From Pseudomonas batumici (GTDB taxonomy: Bacteria > Pseudomonadota > Gammaproteobacteria > Pseudomonadales > Pseudomonadaceae), in contig NZ_JXDG01000014.1 in assembly GCF_000820515.1 (NCBI RefSeq), positions 62,001 to 126,000 of the forward strand: 64,000 nucleotides of DNA. Direction: 5' to 3'. A program made the translations under genes and the position numbers. The notes beneath the pieces are model-generated. The model worked only from the letters and a program-made list of their open reading frames with translations, did no database searches and was not told where the DNA came from. Within the stretch, counting starts at the first letter, position 1. Every line of letters starts with the position of its first letter. This document shows positions 1 to 8,552 of the stretch, one piece after another.

Positions 1-146
1 ATTGATTCTAGTTGTATCAACGCCGGACGCGAGTAGAGTTGACGCGCCGTATCGGTGGACAGCAGCGGACCATTATCTACCCGACCGCTCTATCTTGGTA
101 GTTAGTAAGCTACGTATTTTGTAGCGAATGTGTTGCGAGTCTGTGA

Positions 147-1031
147 ATGAGTGTGCCTGATTTGTTGCACAAGGGGGCTGAGCAGCCGCTCAAGGGTATT
201 GCCCTGATCGGTCTGGCGGTGCTGGTATTCGCCAGTCATGATGCCTTGTCCAAGTACCTCTCCGGGTTCTATCCCATCGTCATGGTGGTCTGGGCCCGCT
301 ACATGGTGCACACCTTGCTGATGCTGGTGATCTTCGTACCGCGCAGCGGTTTCTCCGCCGTGGTGCGGACCCGGCGGCCAGGCCTGCAGTTGTTGCGGGC
401 ATTGTGCCTGATCGGTACCAGTCTGTTTTTCACCACGGGACTGCGTTACATCCCCTTGGCCGAGGCCACGTCGGTCAACTTTCTCGCGCCCTTGCTGGTG
501 ACCGCCTTGTCCGTGCCGCTGCTGGGTGAACGGGTCAGCCGGGGTCAGTGGGCGGCGGTGATCACCGGTTTTGTCGGCGTGCTGATCGTGGTGCGCCCCG
601 GCGGTGCCCTGTTCACCCCGGCGATTGCCCTGCCACTGTGTTCGGCCCTGTGCTTTGGCTTCTATCAGTTGCTGACACGGATGCTCAGTGACATCGACAG
701 CCCGACTACCAGCAACTTTCTCACGGGGATTTTCAACAGCCTGATCATGACGGCCTTGCTGCCGTTTTTCTGGAGTACCCCCACCTGGGGGCATGGGCTG
801 TTCATGCTCGGCCTGGGAACCTGCGGCATGCTCGGGCACCTGTTCCTGACCCAGGCGTTCCGGCACGCGGCGCCGGCGATGCTGGCGCCGTTCAGTTACG
901 GGCAGATTCTCTTTGCGGGGATGTACGGCTACCTGATCTTCGATCACACGCCGGATGCATTCGGCGTGGCGGGCATCGGGGTGATCTGCCTCAGTGGGCT
1001 GGCGGTGGCTTGGGGCCAGCGCAAGCGCTGA
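147..1031 (+). CDS. DMT/EamA-family transporter
   Basis: This is a 294-residue inner-membrane protein with about ten hydrophobic segments arranged as two EamA halves (roughly residues 17-150 and 160-288), the usual size and layout of drug/metabolite exporters. The first half contains the common 'ALSKYL' and 'WARYMVH' type segment and the second half ends in a short basic tail (QRKR). It begins with an ATG and the ORF is followed closely by a convergent gene. The substrate cannot be deduced; members of the family export amino acids, nucleosides or S-adenosylmethionine-like compounds. Family assignment is secure and substrate is open. Confidence 0.85.
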   Translation: MSVPDLLHKGAEQPLKGIALIGLAVLVFASHDALSKYLSGFYPIVMVVWARYMVHTLLMLVIFVPRSGFSAVVRTRRPGLQLLRALCLIGTSLFFTTGLRYIPLAEATSVNFLAPLLVTALSVPLLGERVSRGQWAAVITGFVGVLIVVRPGGALFTPAIALPLCSALCFGFYQLLTRMLSDIDSPTTSNFLTGIFNSLIMTALLPFFWSTPTWGHGLFMLGLGTCGMLGHLFLTQAFRHAAPAMLAPFSYGQILFAGMYGYLIFDHTPDAFGVAGIGVICLSGLAVAWGQRKR

Positions 1032-1046
1032 GCCCCTGTTCCAACC

Positions 1047-1565
1047 TCAACTCATGCTGAACTTGACGTTGTAGCTGTACGGCGGCGCCTTCAGGGTTTT
1101 ACTCAGGCGGGCCTTGCAGGAGGCCTGGCGTTCACCGATGGACTCGGCTTTCCTGATCCAGATGGGCAGGTAGTTGGGGCGTTGCGTGTGGGCAAAGCGT
1201 TCCAGCAGCGTATGTTGGGCGACGAATCGACACTTGCGCGGCCCGGCACCATAGATGAACCAGGCCCTGGGGCCGTCCAGGATGAGTTCACGACGCTCGC
1301 CGCTGGCGATATTGAAACTCGACGGCGATGCGCCGCCCAGGTCGAGGCCGGTACCCAGGAGTTCGAGGGGGTCGGGGGAGTCGTTGCTGATCTCGATGGA
1401 CGTCACGATTTTGGACGCCCCGGGTTTTGACGGGCCGGGTGTTGCCGCATCGGCTCCGACCGTGTCGACGGCAGGGGTGCTGGAGGCGAAGGCGGCCAGC
1501 GAAATCAGGGCGGAGATCACCGCGCAGAACAGGGCGAGGCTGACGGACTGCAAGAGGGGAGTCAT
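1047..1565 (-). CDS. Secreted hypothetical protein
   Basis: This 172-residue protein begins with a hydrophobic signal peptide (about residues 1-28, ending near AFAS), followed by a Pro/Ala-rich linker and a soluble domain with two cysteines near residues 112 and 149 that could form a disulfide. An AAGGAATTAAG Shine-Dalgarno stretch lies directly before the ATG. I do not recognise the family. It is convergent with the upstream DMT gene and separated by the terminator hairpin from the xenB operon. It is probably periplasmic or surface-exposed. Confidence 0.6.
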   Translation of the reverse strand: MTPLLQSVSLALFCAVISALISLAAFASSTPAVDTVGADAATPGPSKPGASKIVTSIEISNDSPDPLELLGTGLDLGGASPSSFNIASGERRELILDGPRAWFIYGAGPRKCRFVAQHTLLERFAHTQRPNYLPIWIRKAESIGERQASCKARLSKTLKAPPYSYNVKFSMS

Positions 1566-1773
1566 CTTAATTCCTTTTAATGAGGTCTTTGAGGCAGCGT
1601 CATCCCATGACGCTGCGCGCTGGGCCGATTCAGGCCGGGCGCTGGGTAAGTATGGGGTTTGCTACCGAAAATACCCGGGGTAAAGGGCGGCGCCGCGTGT
1701 AGGTTTCCTCTGATATGGAGGTGGGCCGATGCAACGGGGGGTTGAGTGCGATGGCTTTTACCGTGTCCATGAA

Positions 1774-1803
1774 AAAGCCCCGGTGCTTGCGGACCGGGGC
1801 TTT
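1774..1803. terminator. Bidirectional intrinsic terminator
   Basis: An 11-bp perfect stem (1774-1784 with 1793-1803) with an 8-nt loop is flanked by A and T runs on either side. It lies 28 bp beyond the xenB stop codon and reads as the end of the arsR-MFS-xenB operon. The rest of the 1566-1830 gap shows no gene. Confidence 0.85.
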
Positions 1804-1830
1804 CTTGTTCCTGTCTTTATAGACCGGAGC

Positions 1831-2880
1831 TTACAGCGTCGGGTAGTCGATGTAGCCGACCGGACCTTTGCCGTAGAAGGTTTCCGGGTGTGCCTGGTTC
1901 AACGGCGCATCGGCCTGCAGGCGGGCCGGCAGGTCCGGGTTGGCGATGAACGGCACGCCGAAGGCCACCGCGTCGGCCTTGCCGCTGGACAGCCAGGCAT
2001 TGGCGCTGTCCTTGGTGAAGCGTTCGTTGGCGATGTAGGGGCCGCCGAACGCCGCCTTCAGTTGTGGGCCGAGGCTGTCATCGGCTTCTTTTTCGCGCGA
2101 GCAGATAAACGCGATACCGCGCTTGCCCAGTTCGCGGGCGACGTAGGTGAAGGTTTCCGAGAGGTTGGCATCGCCCATGTCGTGGGAGTCGGCGCGTGGC
2201 GCCAGGTGCATGCCGACCCGGCCTGCGCCCCAGACTTCGATCACGGCGTCTGTCACTTCGAGCAGCAGGCGCGCGCGGTTTTCCAGGGAGCCACCGTAGT
2301 TGTCGGTGCGCTGGTTGGTGCTGCTTTGCAGGAACTGATCGAGCAGGTAGCCGTTGGCACCGTGGATTTCCACGCCGTCGAAACCGGCGGCCTTGGCATT
2401 TTCCGCACCGACGCGGTAGGCGTCGACGACGTCGGCGATTTCAGCGATTTCCAGGGCCCGCGGGGTCGGATAGTCCGACAGTGGGCGCACCAGGCTGACA
2501 TGTCCCTTGGGCTGGATGGCACTCGGTGCGACCGGCAGTTCGCCGTCCAGGTACGAAGGGTGGGACACACGGCCCACGTGCCACAGTTGCAGGAAGATCC
2601 GCCCGCCGGCAGCGTGCACGGCCTTGGTCACGTTGGCCCAGCCGCGCACCTGGTCGTTGGACCAGATACCCGGGGTGTCCGGGTAGCCCACGCCCATTGG
2701 CGTCACGGAGGTGGCTTCGCTGAGGATCAGGCCGGCAGAAGCGCGTTGTACGTAGTACTCGGCCATCAGCGCGTTGGGTACGCGGCCTTCATCGGCGCGG
2801 CAGCGGGTCAGCGGGGCCATGATGATACGGTTGGGCAGTTCCAGGTCGCCCAGTTTGATCGAGTCGAAAATAGTTGCCAT
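1831..2880 (-). CDS. xenB: Old yellow enzyme, xenobiotic/alkene reductase
   Basis: This 349-residue FMN-dependent reductase uses NAD(P)H to reduce activated alkenes, nitro-esters and nitroaromatics in the cytoplasm. It is a TIM barrel; the substrate-binding pair His173/Asn176 and proton donor Tyr178 are in the motif HGANGY, and the C-terminus (GPVGYIDYPTL) is that of the XenB/NemA group. The start chosen (MATIFDS) gives 349 residues, the length I recall for P. fluorescens XenB; an upstream in-frame ATG would add five residues. It is the last gene of an arsR-MFS-xenB unit, 51 bp after the MFS gene, so an electrophile signal could induce both efflux and reduction. Confidence 0.92.
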   Translation of the reverse strand: MATIFDSIKLGDLELPNRIIMAPLTRCRADEGRVPNALMAEYYVQRASAGLILSEATSVTPMGVGYPDTPGIWSNDQVRGWANVTKAVHAAGGRIFLQLWHVGRVSHPSYLDGELPVAPSAIQPKGHVSLVRPLSDYPTPRALEIAEIADVVDAYRVGAENAKAAGFDGVEIHGANGYLLDQFLQSSTNQRTDNYGGSLENRARLLLEVTDAVIEVWGAGRVGMHLAPRADSHDMGDANLSETFTYVARELGKRGIAFICSREKEADDSLGPQLKAAFGGPYIANERFTKDSANAWLSSGKADAVAFGVPFIANPDLPARLQADAPLNQAHPETFYGKGPVGYIDYPTL

Positions 2881-2931
2881 GTGTACAACCCTCATTAGCA
2901 GTTAGTAGCAGGAGCCAGTTAATAGCAGGAG

Positions 2932-4098
2932 TCAGTGGGTAGCCGGAGCCAGTTCGTCGTTGTCGTTCTGGCGAAAGGTGATCAGGGTCGCCAGCAGGGC
3001 GAGGACCGCCAGTGCCGCGGCGGCCAGCGGCACGCTGGTGAGGCCGAAGCCATGGGCGATGACGTTGCCGCCGATCCAGGCGCCGAGGGCGTTGCCGACG
3101 TTGAAGGCGCCGATGTTCAGGGTCGAGACCAGGTTGGGCGCAGCCTGGCCGTAGGTCACCACGTTGATCTGCAGGGCCGGTACGGCGGCGAAGCAGGCCG
3201 TGGCCCAGAGGAACAAGGTGATTTCGGCGGGGACCAGCAGCACGCTGCTCCAGGTCAGCACGGTGGCCAGCACGGCCATGGCGATGAACACGCCGATCAG
3301 CGTCGCGGCCAGGTTCCTGTCCGCCAGCTTGCCGCCGATGATGTTGCCGACGGTCAGGCCCAGGCCCATCAGCACCAGGGTCCAGGTCACGCCCCGTGGC
3401 GAGACGCCGGTCACTTCGCCCAGCAGCGGCGCGATGTAGGTGAACAGGGCGAACACGGCGGCGGCGAACAGCACGGTCATGCTCAGCGACAGCCAGAGCC
3501 CGGCGCTCTTGAGCCCGGCCAGTTCGGCGCGCATGTCGAGTTTTTCCTCATCGCGCCTGGCCGGCAGGAAGCGGATCAGGCCGATCAGCGCGATCACCCC
3601 GATCACAGTCACCGCCCAGAAGGTCGAGCGCCAGCCGGCCTGTTGGCCCAGCGCGGTGCCCAGGGGGACGCCGAGGACGTTGGCCAGGGTCAGGCCGGTG
3701 AACATCAGGGCCACGGCCGAGGCACGCTTGTCCGGGGTCACCAGATTGGCCGCCACCACCGAACCGATACCGAAGAACGCGCCGTGGCACAGGGCGGTGA
3801 CGATCCGGGCGAACATCAGCACGTTGTAGTCGCTGGCGATGGCGCACAGCAGGTTGCCGACGATAAAGATCCCCATCAGGGCGACCAGGGCTGCCTTGCG
3901 CGGCAGCCGTGCGGTGGCCATGGCCATGAACGGTGCGCCGATCGCCACGCCCAGGGCGTAGCCGGTCACCAGCCAGCCGGCACCGGGAATCGACACGCCG
4001 AGGTCCGCCGCCACATTGGGCAACAGGCCCATGATGACGAACTCGGTGGTGCCGATGGCGAACGCGCTCAGGGCCAGGATGAGTAACGGAAGGGGCAT
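2932..4098 (-). CDS. MFS transporter, DHA1 (AraJ/YdhP-like)
   Basis: This 388-residue protein has twelve hydrophobic segments and begins MPLPLLILALSAFAIGTTEFV, the typical opening of AraJ/YdhP-type sugar or drug efflux proteins. I chose this internal ATG because the 28 upstream residues of the longer frame are hydrophilic and would overlap the arsR coding end. It is 14 bp downstream of arsR and upstream of xenB, which suggests export of the compound sensed by the ArsR protein or of a product of XenB. The substrate is unknown. Confidence 0.88.
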   Translation of the reverse strand: MPLPLLILALSAFAIGTTEFVIMGLLPNVAADLGVSIPGAGWLVTGYALGVAIGAPFMAMATARLPRKAALVALMGIFIVGNLLCAIASDYNVLMFARIVTALCHGAFFGIGSVVAANLVTPDKRASAVALMFTGLTLANVLGVPLGTALGQQAGWRSTFWAVTVIGVIALIGLIRFLPARRDEEKLDMRAELAGLKSAGLWLSLSMTVLFAAAVFALFTYIAPLLGEVTGVSPRGVTWTLVLMGLGLTVGNIIGGKLADRNLAATLIGVFIAMAVLATVLTWSSVLLVPAEITLFLWATACFAAVPALQINVVTYGQAAPNLVSTLNIGAFNVGNALGAWIGGNVIAHGFGLTSVPLAAAALAVLALLATLITFRQNDNDELAPATH

Positions 4099-4112
4099 CG
4101 TGTACAGTCCTT

Positions 4113-4415
4113 TTAGAGCTCTTGGCTCATGATGCGGAGGAATTCCTGGATGGTTTCCTCGTTGCGTTTGAAGAAGTGCCATTGACCGGCCTTCTGGCTG
4201 GTGATCAACCCGGCACGCTGCAAGGTCGCCAGGTGCGCGGACACGGTGGACTGCGACAGGCCGCAGCGCTGGTCGATCTGTCCGGCGCAGATGCCGTACT
4301 CGTGGTTGTGGTGCTGATCGGGAAACTGGTTTTTCGGGTCTTTCAGCCAGTGGAGAATGTCTCGGCGTACTGGGTGTGCCAGCGCTTTTATTATTTCGTC
4401 GAGGTCAAGGGGCAT
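4113..4415 (-). CDS. ArsR/SmtB-family transcriptional regulator
   Basis: This 100-residue winged-helix repressor has the helix-turn-helix around residues 52-75 (CGLSQSTVSAHLATLQRAGL). It has a His-rich segment (residues about 34-39, DQHHNH) and only two cysteines (43 and 51), so it lacks the classical CxC arsenic-binding pair. A non-metal ligand, or a redox or electrophile signal through the cysteines, is plausible given the downstream xenB. It heads the operon and probably represses it through the two inverted repeats at 4457-4545. Confidence 0.88.
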   Translation of the reverse strand: MPLDLDEIIKALAHPVRRDILHWLKDPKNQFPDQHHNHEYGICAGQIDQRCGLSQSTVSAHLATLQRAGLITSQKAGQWHFFKRNEETIQEFLRIMSQEL

Positions 4416-4456
4416 GGTCGTTGCTCAGGGTAGGTAAAACGTTATATCGCGATGGG

Positions 4457-4480
4457 GCGAAATATATATCGCTATTTCGC
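4457..4480. promoter_or_regulatory. Candidate ArsR operator 1
   Basis: A perfect inverted repeat GCGAAATA-N8-TATTTCGC sits 42 bp upstream of the arsR start. It shares its 8-8-8 geometry and AT-rich TATATCG core with the second site at 4522-4545, and lies in an unusually AT-rich stretch. Confidence 0.6.
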
Positions 4481-4521
4481 GATACACCAATATGATTTTG
4501 ATCTGATTCCGGCGTCGTTCG

Positions 4522-4545
4522 CTATATCGAGTTATAACGATATAG
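4522..4545. promoter_or_regulatory. Candidate ArsR operator 2
   Basis: A perfect inverted repeat CTATATCG-N8-CGATATAG lies 27 bp before the acpH start. With the same 8-8-8 spacing as operator 1 it suggests one protein binds both, controlling the arsR operon and possibly acpH. Confidence 0.6.
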
Positions 4546-4571
4546 GCCGGCGGGGTGCTAAGCTGTCGCTC

Positions 4572-5165
4572 ATGAATTATCTCGCACACCTGCATCTGGG
4601 CGGCCAGCGCCCGGAACAACTGCTCGGCAGCCTCTATGGCGATTTCGTCAAGGGCCGTCTGCAAGGGCAATTCACCCCGTCGATCGAAGCGGCGATCGAG
4701 CTGCATCGCCACATCGATGTGTTCACTGATCGGCACCCTGTGGTGGGGCAGGCGCTGTCGCGTTTTTCCCTGACGCGGCGGCGTTATGCCGGCATCGTCC
4801 TGGATGTGTTCTTCGATCACTGCCTGGCGCGGGATTGGGCGCTCTATGCCGAAGGCGAGCTGGACAGCTTTACCGCCCAGGTCTATCGCGTGCTGCGAAG
4901 CGAACGGAACCTGCCGGGGCGTCTGGCCGAGATCGCGCCTTATATGGCGGCGGACGACTGGCTGGGTTCCTACCGGGATTTCGAGGTGTTGGGGCAGGTG
5001 TTGCGCGGTATTTCGCGGCGCTTGTCGCGGCCCGAAGAACTGGCCCATGCGATGCGCGAGTTGCAGCGGCTGTATGAGCCGTTGAGCGAGGACTTTCGGT
5101 TGTTCTATCCCGAGTTGCAGGCGTTTTCCCGCGCCCACTCCCTGAATGAACGCGATCCCCTGTAG
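4572..5165 (+). CDS. acpH: Acyl carrier protein phosphodiesterase
   Basis: AcpH removes the 4'-phosphopantetheine arm from holo-ACP. The 197-residue protein begins MNYLAHLHLGG, the standard start of the family, and carries the family features GDFVKGRL, HRHIDVFTDRHP and the FDHCLARDW metal-binding His/Asp segment. The longer upstream frame is rejected because its first 40 residues come from the operator region. No strong Shine-Dalgarno is visible. The TAG stop codon lies inside the left arm of a REPIN, so the repeat provides the end of the gene. Confidence 0.9.
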   Translation: MNYLAHLHLGGQRPEQLLGSLYGDFVKGRLQGQFTPSIEAAIELHRHIDVFTDRHPVVGQALSRFSLTRRRYAGIVLDVFFDHCLARDWALYAEGELDSFTAQVYRVLRSERNLPGRLAEIAPYMAADDWLGSYRDFEVLGQVLRGISRRLSRPEELAHAMRELQRLYEPLSEDFRLFYPELQAFSRAHSLNERDPL

Positions 5166-5265
5166 GAGCGGCCGGTCGACGTTCGATTGCCGGCGATGGC
5201 GATTTTTCAGGCGACTACGATGTCGACTATCAGATAGCTATCGCCAGCAAGCTGGCTCCTACAGG
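5159..5265. repeat. REPIN 1 (inverted REP pair)
   Basis: Arms TGTAGGAGCGGCCGG and CAGCAAGCTGGCTCCTACA face each other across about 70 bp. The left arm contains the acpH stop codon. The left arm has the GGTCGACG variant also seen in the REPIN at 54759. Confidence 0.85.
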
Positions 5266-5295
5266 TTGTGTGTAGTTTTCAATATCCCAGGTTGA

Positions 5296-6093
5296 TCAGG
5301 CCGCTTCCGCTTCGGCCTGGCGCGGTGCCGAACGCTTCGCTTCAAGCACTTCACCGAACAGCGCCAACTGCACTGACTGCTGCGCCTGGAACGCCAGCGC
5401 CGCACGTTCCTGGCCGTTGCAGGCGATCGGTTGGAGTATCTGGATTTCCACATCGCCCTGGTCGTTGGAAAACAGACGCATCAGGTGCGACAGCAGATCG
5501 TCGTCGCCAATGAACGGGGCCAGCATATCGGGCTTGCCATCGCGCAGATAACGGATGGCCACCGGTTGCAACGCCACCTCGGCATCGATTGCCGCCGACA
5601 GCAGGCGGCCGTGGAAGGTGCGCAGCGAACGACCATCGGTGGTGGTGCCTTCCGGAAACATCAGCAGCGGATGTTGCTGCTCCAGGTGACGGGTCATCTG
5701 CTTGCGGATCAACTGACTGTCACCCGAGCCGCGACGGATGAACAGGCTGCCGGCTTTCGCTGCCAGCCAGCCGGCCACCGGCCAGGTACGCACTTCGGCC
5801 TTGGACAGGAATGACAGCGGGGTCAAGCCGCCCAGCAGGGCGATATCGGTCCAGGAGACATGGTTGCTGACCCACAGCATCGGCTGCCTGGGCAGCTCGC
5901 CGCGTACGGTCACGCGAAACGGCAGGGCGTTGCTCAGGCGCGCCATGAAAAAGCGCGACCAGCGTTGCCGCCGGACCATGGAGTTGGCGATCCCCAGGCG
6001 TTCGAAAACCCCGAACACGCTGGCCATGCTCAGGCCGAGCGCCACCACCAGCAGCACCCGTGCGATCCGGGCGTATACCCGCAGGCGGCTCAT
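5296..6093 (-). CDS. olsA: Lyso-ornithine lipid O-acyltransferase (PlsC family)
   Basis: OlsA adds the second acyl chain to lyso-ornithine lipid at the inner membrane. The 265-residue protein has an N-terminal hydrophobic segment, the acyltransferase motif NHVSWTD (HX4D) near residue 80 and PEGTTTDG near residue 150. The internal ATG chosen overlaps the olsB stop by one base (TGATG), which fits translational coupling; the longer frame would start inside olsB. Without olsB next to it this would be called a general 1-acyl-glycerol-3-phosphate acyltransferase. Confidence 0.88.
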   Translation of the reverse strand: MSRLRVYARIARVLLVVALGLSMASVFGVFERLGIANSMVRRQRWSRFFMARLSNALPFRVTVRGELPRQPMLWVSNHVSWTDIALLGGLTPLSFLSKAEVRTWPVAGWLAAKAGSLFIRRGSGDSQLIRKQMTRHLEQQHPLLMFPEGTTTDGRSLRTFHGRLLSAAIDAEVALQPVAIRYLRDGKPDMLAPFIGDDDLLSHLMRLFSNDQGDVEIQILQPIACNGQERAALAFQAQQSVQLALFGEVLEAKRSAPRQAEAEAA

Positions 6094-6848
6094 CAGACCG
6101 CCGCCTTGAAGTGCCGCGCATAGCGTGGGCACAACTCGTCGCGCTTGAGCAGGATAAAGACGTCGGCCACCTGGAAGTCTTCATCCCAGCACGGCTCGCC
6201 GCAGATCTTCGCGCCCAGGCGCATGTAGGCCTTGAGCAGAGGAGGCATTTCGGCGATGACGTTGCCGGGAATATCCAGTGACGGCAGCGGCTTTTTCGGC
6301 TCGGCGCGCAGGTGCTCGGTGCACAGGTAGCGTTCGCGCAGGCGCTGCATGATCGCCTGGGCCTGGATCCCGCCGTCCTGCATCGAGATGCTGGCGCAGC
6401 CCATCAGGTAGCTGTAGCCGCCTTCGTTGAGGATTTCGGCCAGTTCGCTCCAGAGCACGGCGATGGTACCGCCGTTGCGGTAGGCCGGGTCGACGCAGGT
6501 CCGGCCGATTTCCAGGATCGGCCCTTGCAGATGGCCCAGGCCGTGCAGGCTGAATTCTTCTTCGCTGTAGTAGCGGCCCAGGGTGCCTGCGGCCTTGTGG
6601 TCGAGCAGGCGGGTGGTGGCCACCAGGCGACCGGTGTTCAGGTCACGTACGCCGATGTGGGCGCAATGTACATCATAGTCATCCATGTCCAGGCCCAGTT
6701 CAGCGCCCTTGAGCTTGGCATTGAATTCGCCGCTGAAGACGTTGAAGCGCAAGGCCTGGGCTTCTTGCAAGGCCGCGGCGCCCAGCAGGCGTTCGGCTTG
6801 CAGGCGGCGTTCACTGCCGGTGTCGCTGATGCGGGCGATCTGGGTCAT
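6093..6848 (-). CDS. olsB: L-ornithine N(alpha)-acyltransferase
   Basis: OlsB transfers a 3-hydroxyacyl group from ACP to ornithine, the first step of phosphate-free ornithine lipid synthesis. The 251-residue GNAT-like protein has the family features LRFNVF near the start, the MDDYD/HIGVRD strand region, [13 protein letters not shown] and [12 protein letters not shown]. It heads the olsBA operon. Known biology in pseudomonads is induction under phosphate limitation, and a Pho-box-like sequence lies about 96 bp upstream. Confidence 0.9.
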   Translation of the reverse strand: MTQIARISDTGSERRLQAERLLGAAALQEAQALRFNVFSGEFNAKLKGAELGLDMDDYDVHCAHIGVRDLNTGRLVATTRLLDHKAAGTLGRYYSEEEFSLHGLGHLQGPILEIGRTCVDPAYRNGGTIAVLWSELAEILNEGGYSYLMGCASISMQDGGIQAQAIMQRLRERYLCTEHLRAEPKKPLPSLDIPGNVIAEMPPLLKAYMRLGAKICGEPCWDEDFQVADVFILLKRDELCPRYARHFKAAV

Positions 6849-6943
6849 TACGAGTCTCCGGTTGCCGGCCAGGGGTGCGGCCAGTCGACTTTGTTGTGCA
6901 AAGTCAGGCTATTTAGCCCCGGTGTCATCGCCATGAAGCTTTG

Positions 6944-6961
6944 GTGATGCTTGTATGACAG
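6944..6961 (-). promoter_or_regulatory. Candidate Pho box upstream of olsBA
   Basis: On the minus strand the sequence is CTGTCATACAAGCATCAC. The first heptamer matches the CTGTCAT half-site exactly, the spacing is 4 bp, and the second heptamer matches 4 of 7 positions. It lies 96 bp before the olsB start. Confidence 0.5.
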
Positions 6962-7061
6962 CGTCCACTGTCCCTTTGAAATCACGCCAGGCGCCGGCTT
7001 GCTCAAGATTGTCATCAAGTGCGTTCAGACTGGCGCGAGGCTATTTCCGCGAGCTGGCTCC

Positions 7062-8162
7062 ATGCCCAAGGGTTCGACCTTTTTCCCTGCCTTGTTGTTG
7101 GCGTTCACCTTCACCGCCCGTGCCGAGGTCTGGCCGGGGGAAGACTGGTCCCTGGGGCCGCAGGTGTCCGGACCTGCGGTGCAAGCCCTGGAGTCCTATG
7201 CGTTTCCCGCCCGCGACGACGACACGCGAAAGGGCATCCGCACCGATGCGTTGCTGGTGATCCGCCACGGTCGCATCGTCTACGAGCGCTATGCGGGCCC
7301 CACCACCGTCAATACCCCGCACCTCACCTGGTCCGTCAGCAAGAGCGTGATGGCCACGGTGCTCGGCGTGGCCTATGGTCAAGGCTTGTTCCAGTTGCAT
7401 GACTCGGCGGCGCGCTTCTACCGACCGTTGCGCGCCCATCCCCATGTCACCCTGGAACACCTGATGAACTGGTCCTCCGGCATCGACTGGCAAGAGGACT
7501 ATGAATACGCGCCGCTGAAGTCGTCAGTGGTGGCGATGCTCTATACCCTGGGGAGCGCCGATATGGCCGGCTATACCGCCGCCCATGGCGAGTCCAGCCG
7601 GCCGGGACGGGTCTTCCGTTACTCCAGCGGCGACAGCAACGTGCTGGCCGCTGCCTTGCGCAAGATTGTCGGTGCCAAGCGTTATCCGGACTATCCCTGG
7701 ACGGCGCTGTTCGATCCGCTGGGTATTCGCAGCGCAGTCTGGGAGCGCGACGCCAGCGGCACATTCGTCGCCTCGTCCTATGTCTATATGACGGCCCGGG
7801 ACCTGGCGCGGATCGGCCTGCTGATGGAGCGGGAGGGGCGCTGGGGAGACCGGCGCTTGCTGCCCAGGGCCTGGGTGAACTTCAACCTGCGTCCCTTCGC
7901 CGGCTACAAGCCCGGACAGGATGAAGCGGTGGGCGGTGGCCAATGGTGGCTCAATCGTTCGATCAAGGGCGCCGCCAAGCCCTGGCCGGACGCCCCGCCG
8001 GACACCTTCGCCGCCCTCGGGCACTGGGGCCAGGTGTTGTATGTGATCCCCAGCGCGGGCCTGGTCATTGTGCGCTACGGCGATGATCGCGACGGCAGCT
8101 ATCGGCACAACGAACTGCTCAAGCGCGCACTGGCGGCTTTCGCACCGGGGGTGGCGCCATGA
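7062..8162 (+). CDS. Serine hydrolase, beta-lactamase/PBP4* family
   Basis: This 366-residue exported protein has a signal peptide ending around residue 21 (TARA). The nucleophile motif SVSK is at residues 91-94, and the second-motif region is YSSGDSN, followed by a C-terminal HWGQ motif in place of the usual HTG/KTG. This places it with class-C-like esterases and D-amino-acid hydrolases rather than true beta-lactamases. The start chosen is the only in-frame ATG preceding the signal peptide; an upstream TTG would add 37 residues without a signal. Its stop overlaps the next ORF by four bases, so the two are co-translated. Confidence 0.85.
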   Translation: MPKGSTFFPALLLAFTFTARAEVWPGEDWSLGPQVSGPAVQALESYAFPARDDDTRKGIRTDALLVIRHGRIVYERYAGPTTVNTPHLTWSVSKSVMATVLGVAYGQGLFQLHDSAARFYRPLRAHPHVTLEHLMNWSSGIDWQEDYEYAPLKSSVVAMLYTLGSADMAGYTAAHGESSRPGRVFRYSSGDSNVLAAALRKIVGAKRYPDYPWTALFDPLGIRSAVWERDASGTFVASSYVYMTARDLARIGLLMEREGRWGDRRLLPRAWVNFNLRPFAGYKPGQDEAVGGGQWWLNRSIKGAAKPWPDAPPDTFAALGHWGQVLYVIPSAGLVIVRYGDDRDGSYRHNELLKRALAAFAPGVAP

Positions 8163-8488
8163 GTGCCAGGGGATTTATCCGTCGCCGCCCGCTGACCAGC
8201 CTGCTGCTGGGGCTGTTGCTCGTCCTGGGCGGTTGGGTCTGGCATGAGCGGCTGGCCTTGCAGGCCTTTCCGGGGATCATCAGCGCCTATACCGCCAAGG
8301 AGTACTGTTCCTGCCGTTATGTGATGAACAACCCGGCGGACTATTGCCTGGGGTACGTCAAACAGGCGGTGCCGGTCAGTGCTTTCCACGATGATCCCCA
8401 GCAGCACCGGGTCACGGCCCAGGGGCTGGGACGCAGCAGCAGTGCCGTCTGGATCGGTCCGCGCGAGGGCTGCCGGCTGGAGCCCTGA
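8159..8488 (+). CDS. Small cysteine-containing membrane-anchored protein
   Basis: This 109-residue protein has a basic N-terminus and one transmembrane segment (about residues 12-28), followed by a periplasmic domain with a CSCRYVMNN motif and further cysteines near residues 63 and 105. It overlaps the serine hydrolase by ATGA. Homologues beside such hydrolases in Pseudomonas are sometimes labelled amidase, but I see no amidase motif. It is probably an accessory or partner of the hydrolase; function unknown. Confidence 0.7.
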   Translation: MSARGFIRRRPLTSLLLGLLLVLGGWVWHERLALQAFPGIISAYTAKEYCSCRYVMNNPADYCLGYVKQAVPVSAFHDDPQQHRVTAQGLGRSSSAVWIGPREGCRLEP

Positions 8489-8552
8489 TCCATGGTTTGC
8501 CACCTTTATCCCGGGCGGCTAAGGTGGTACCTACGTTCAATCAGGAGCTTGC

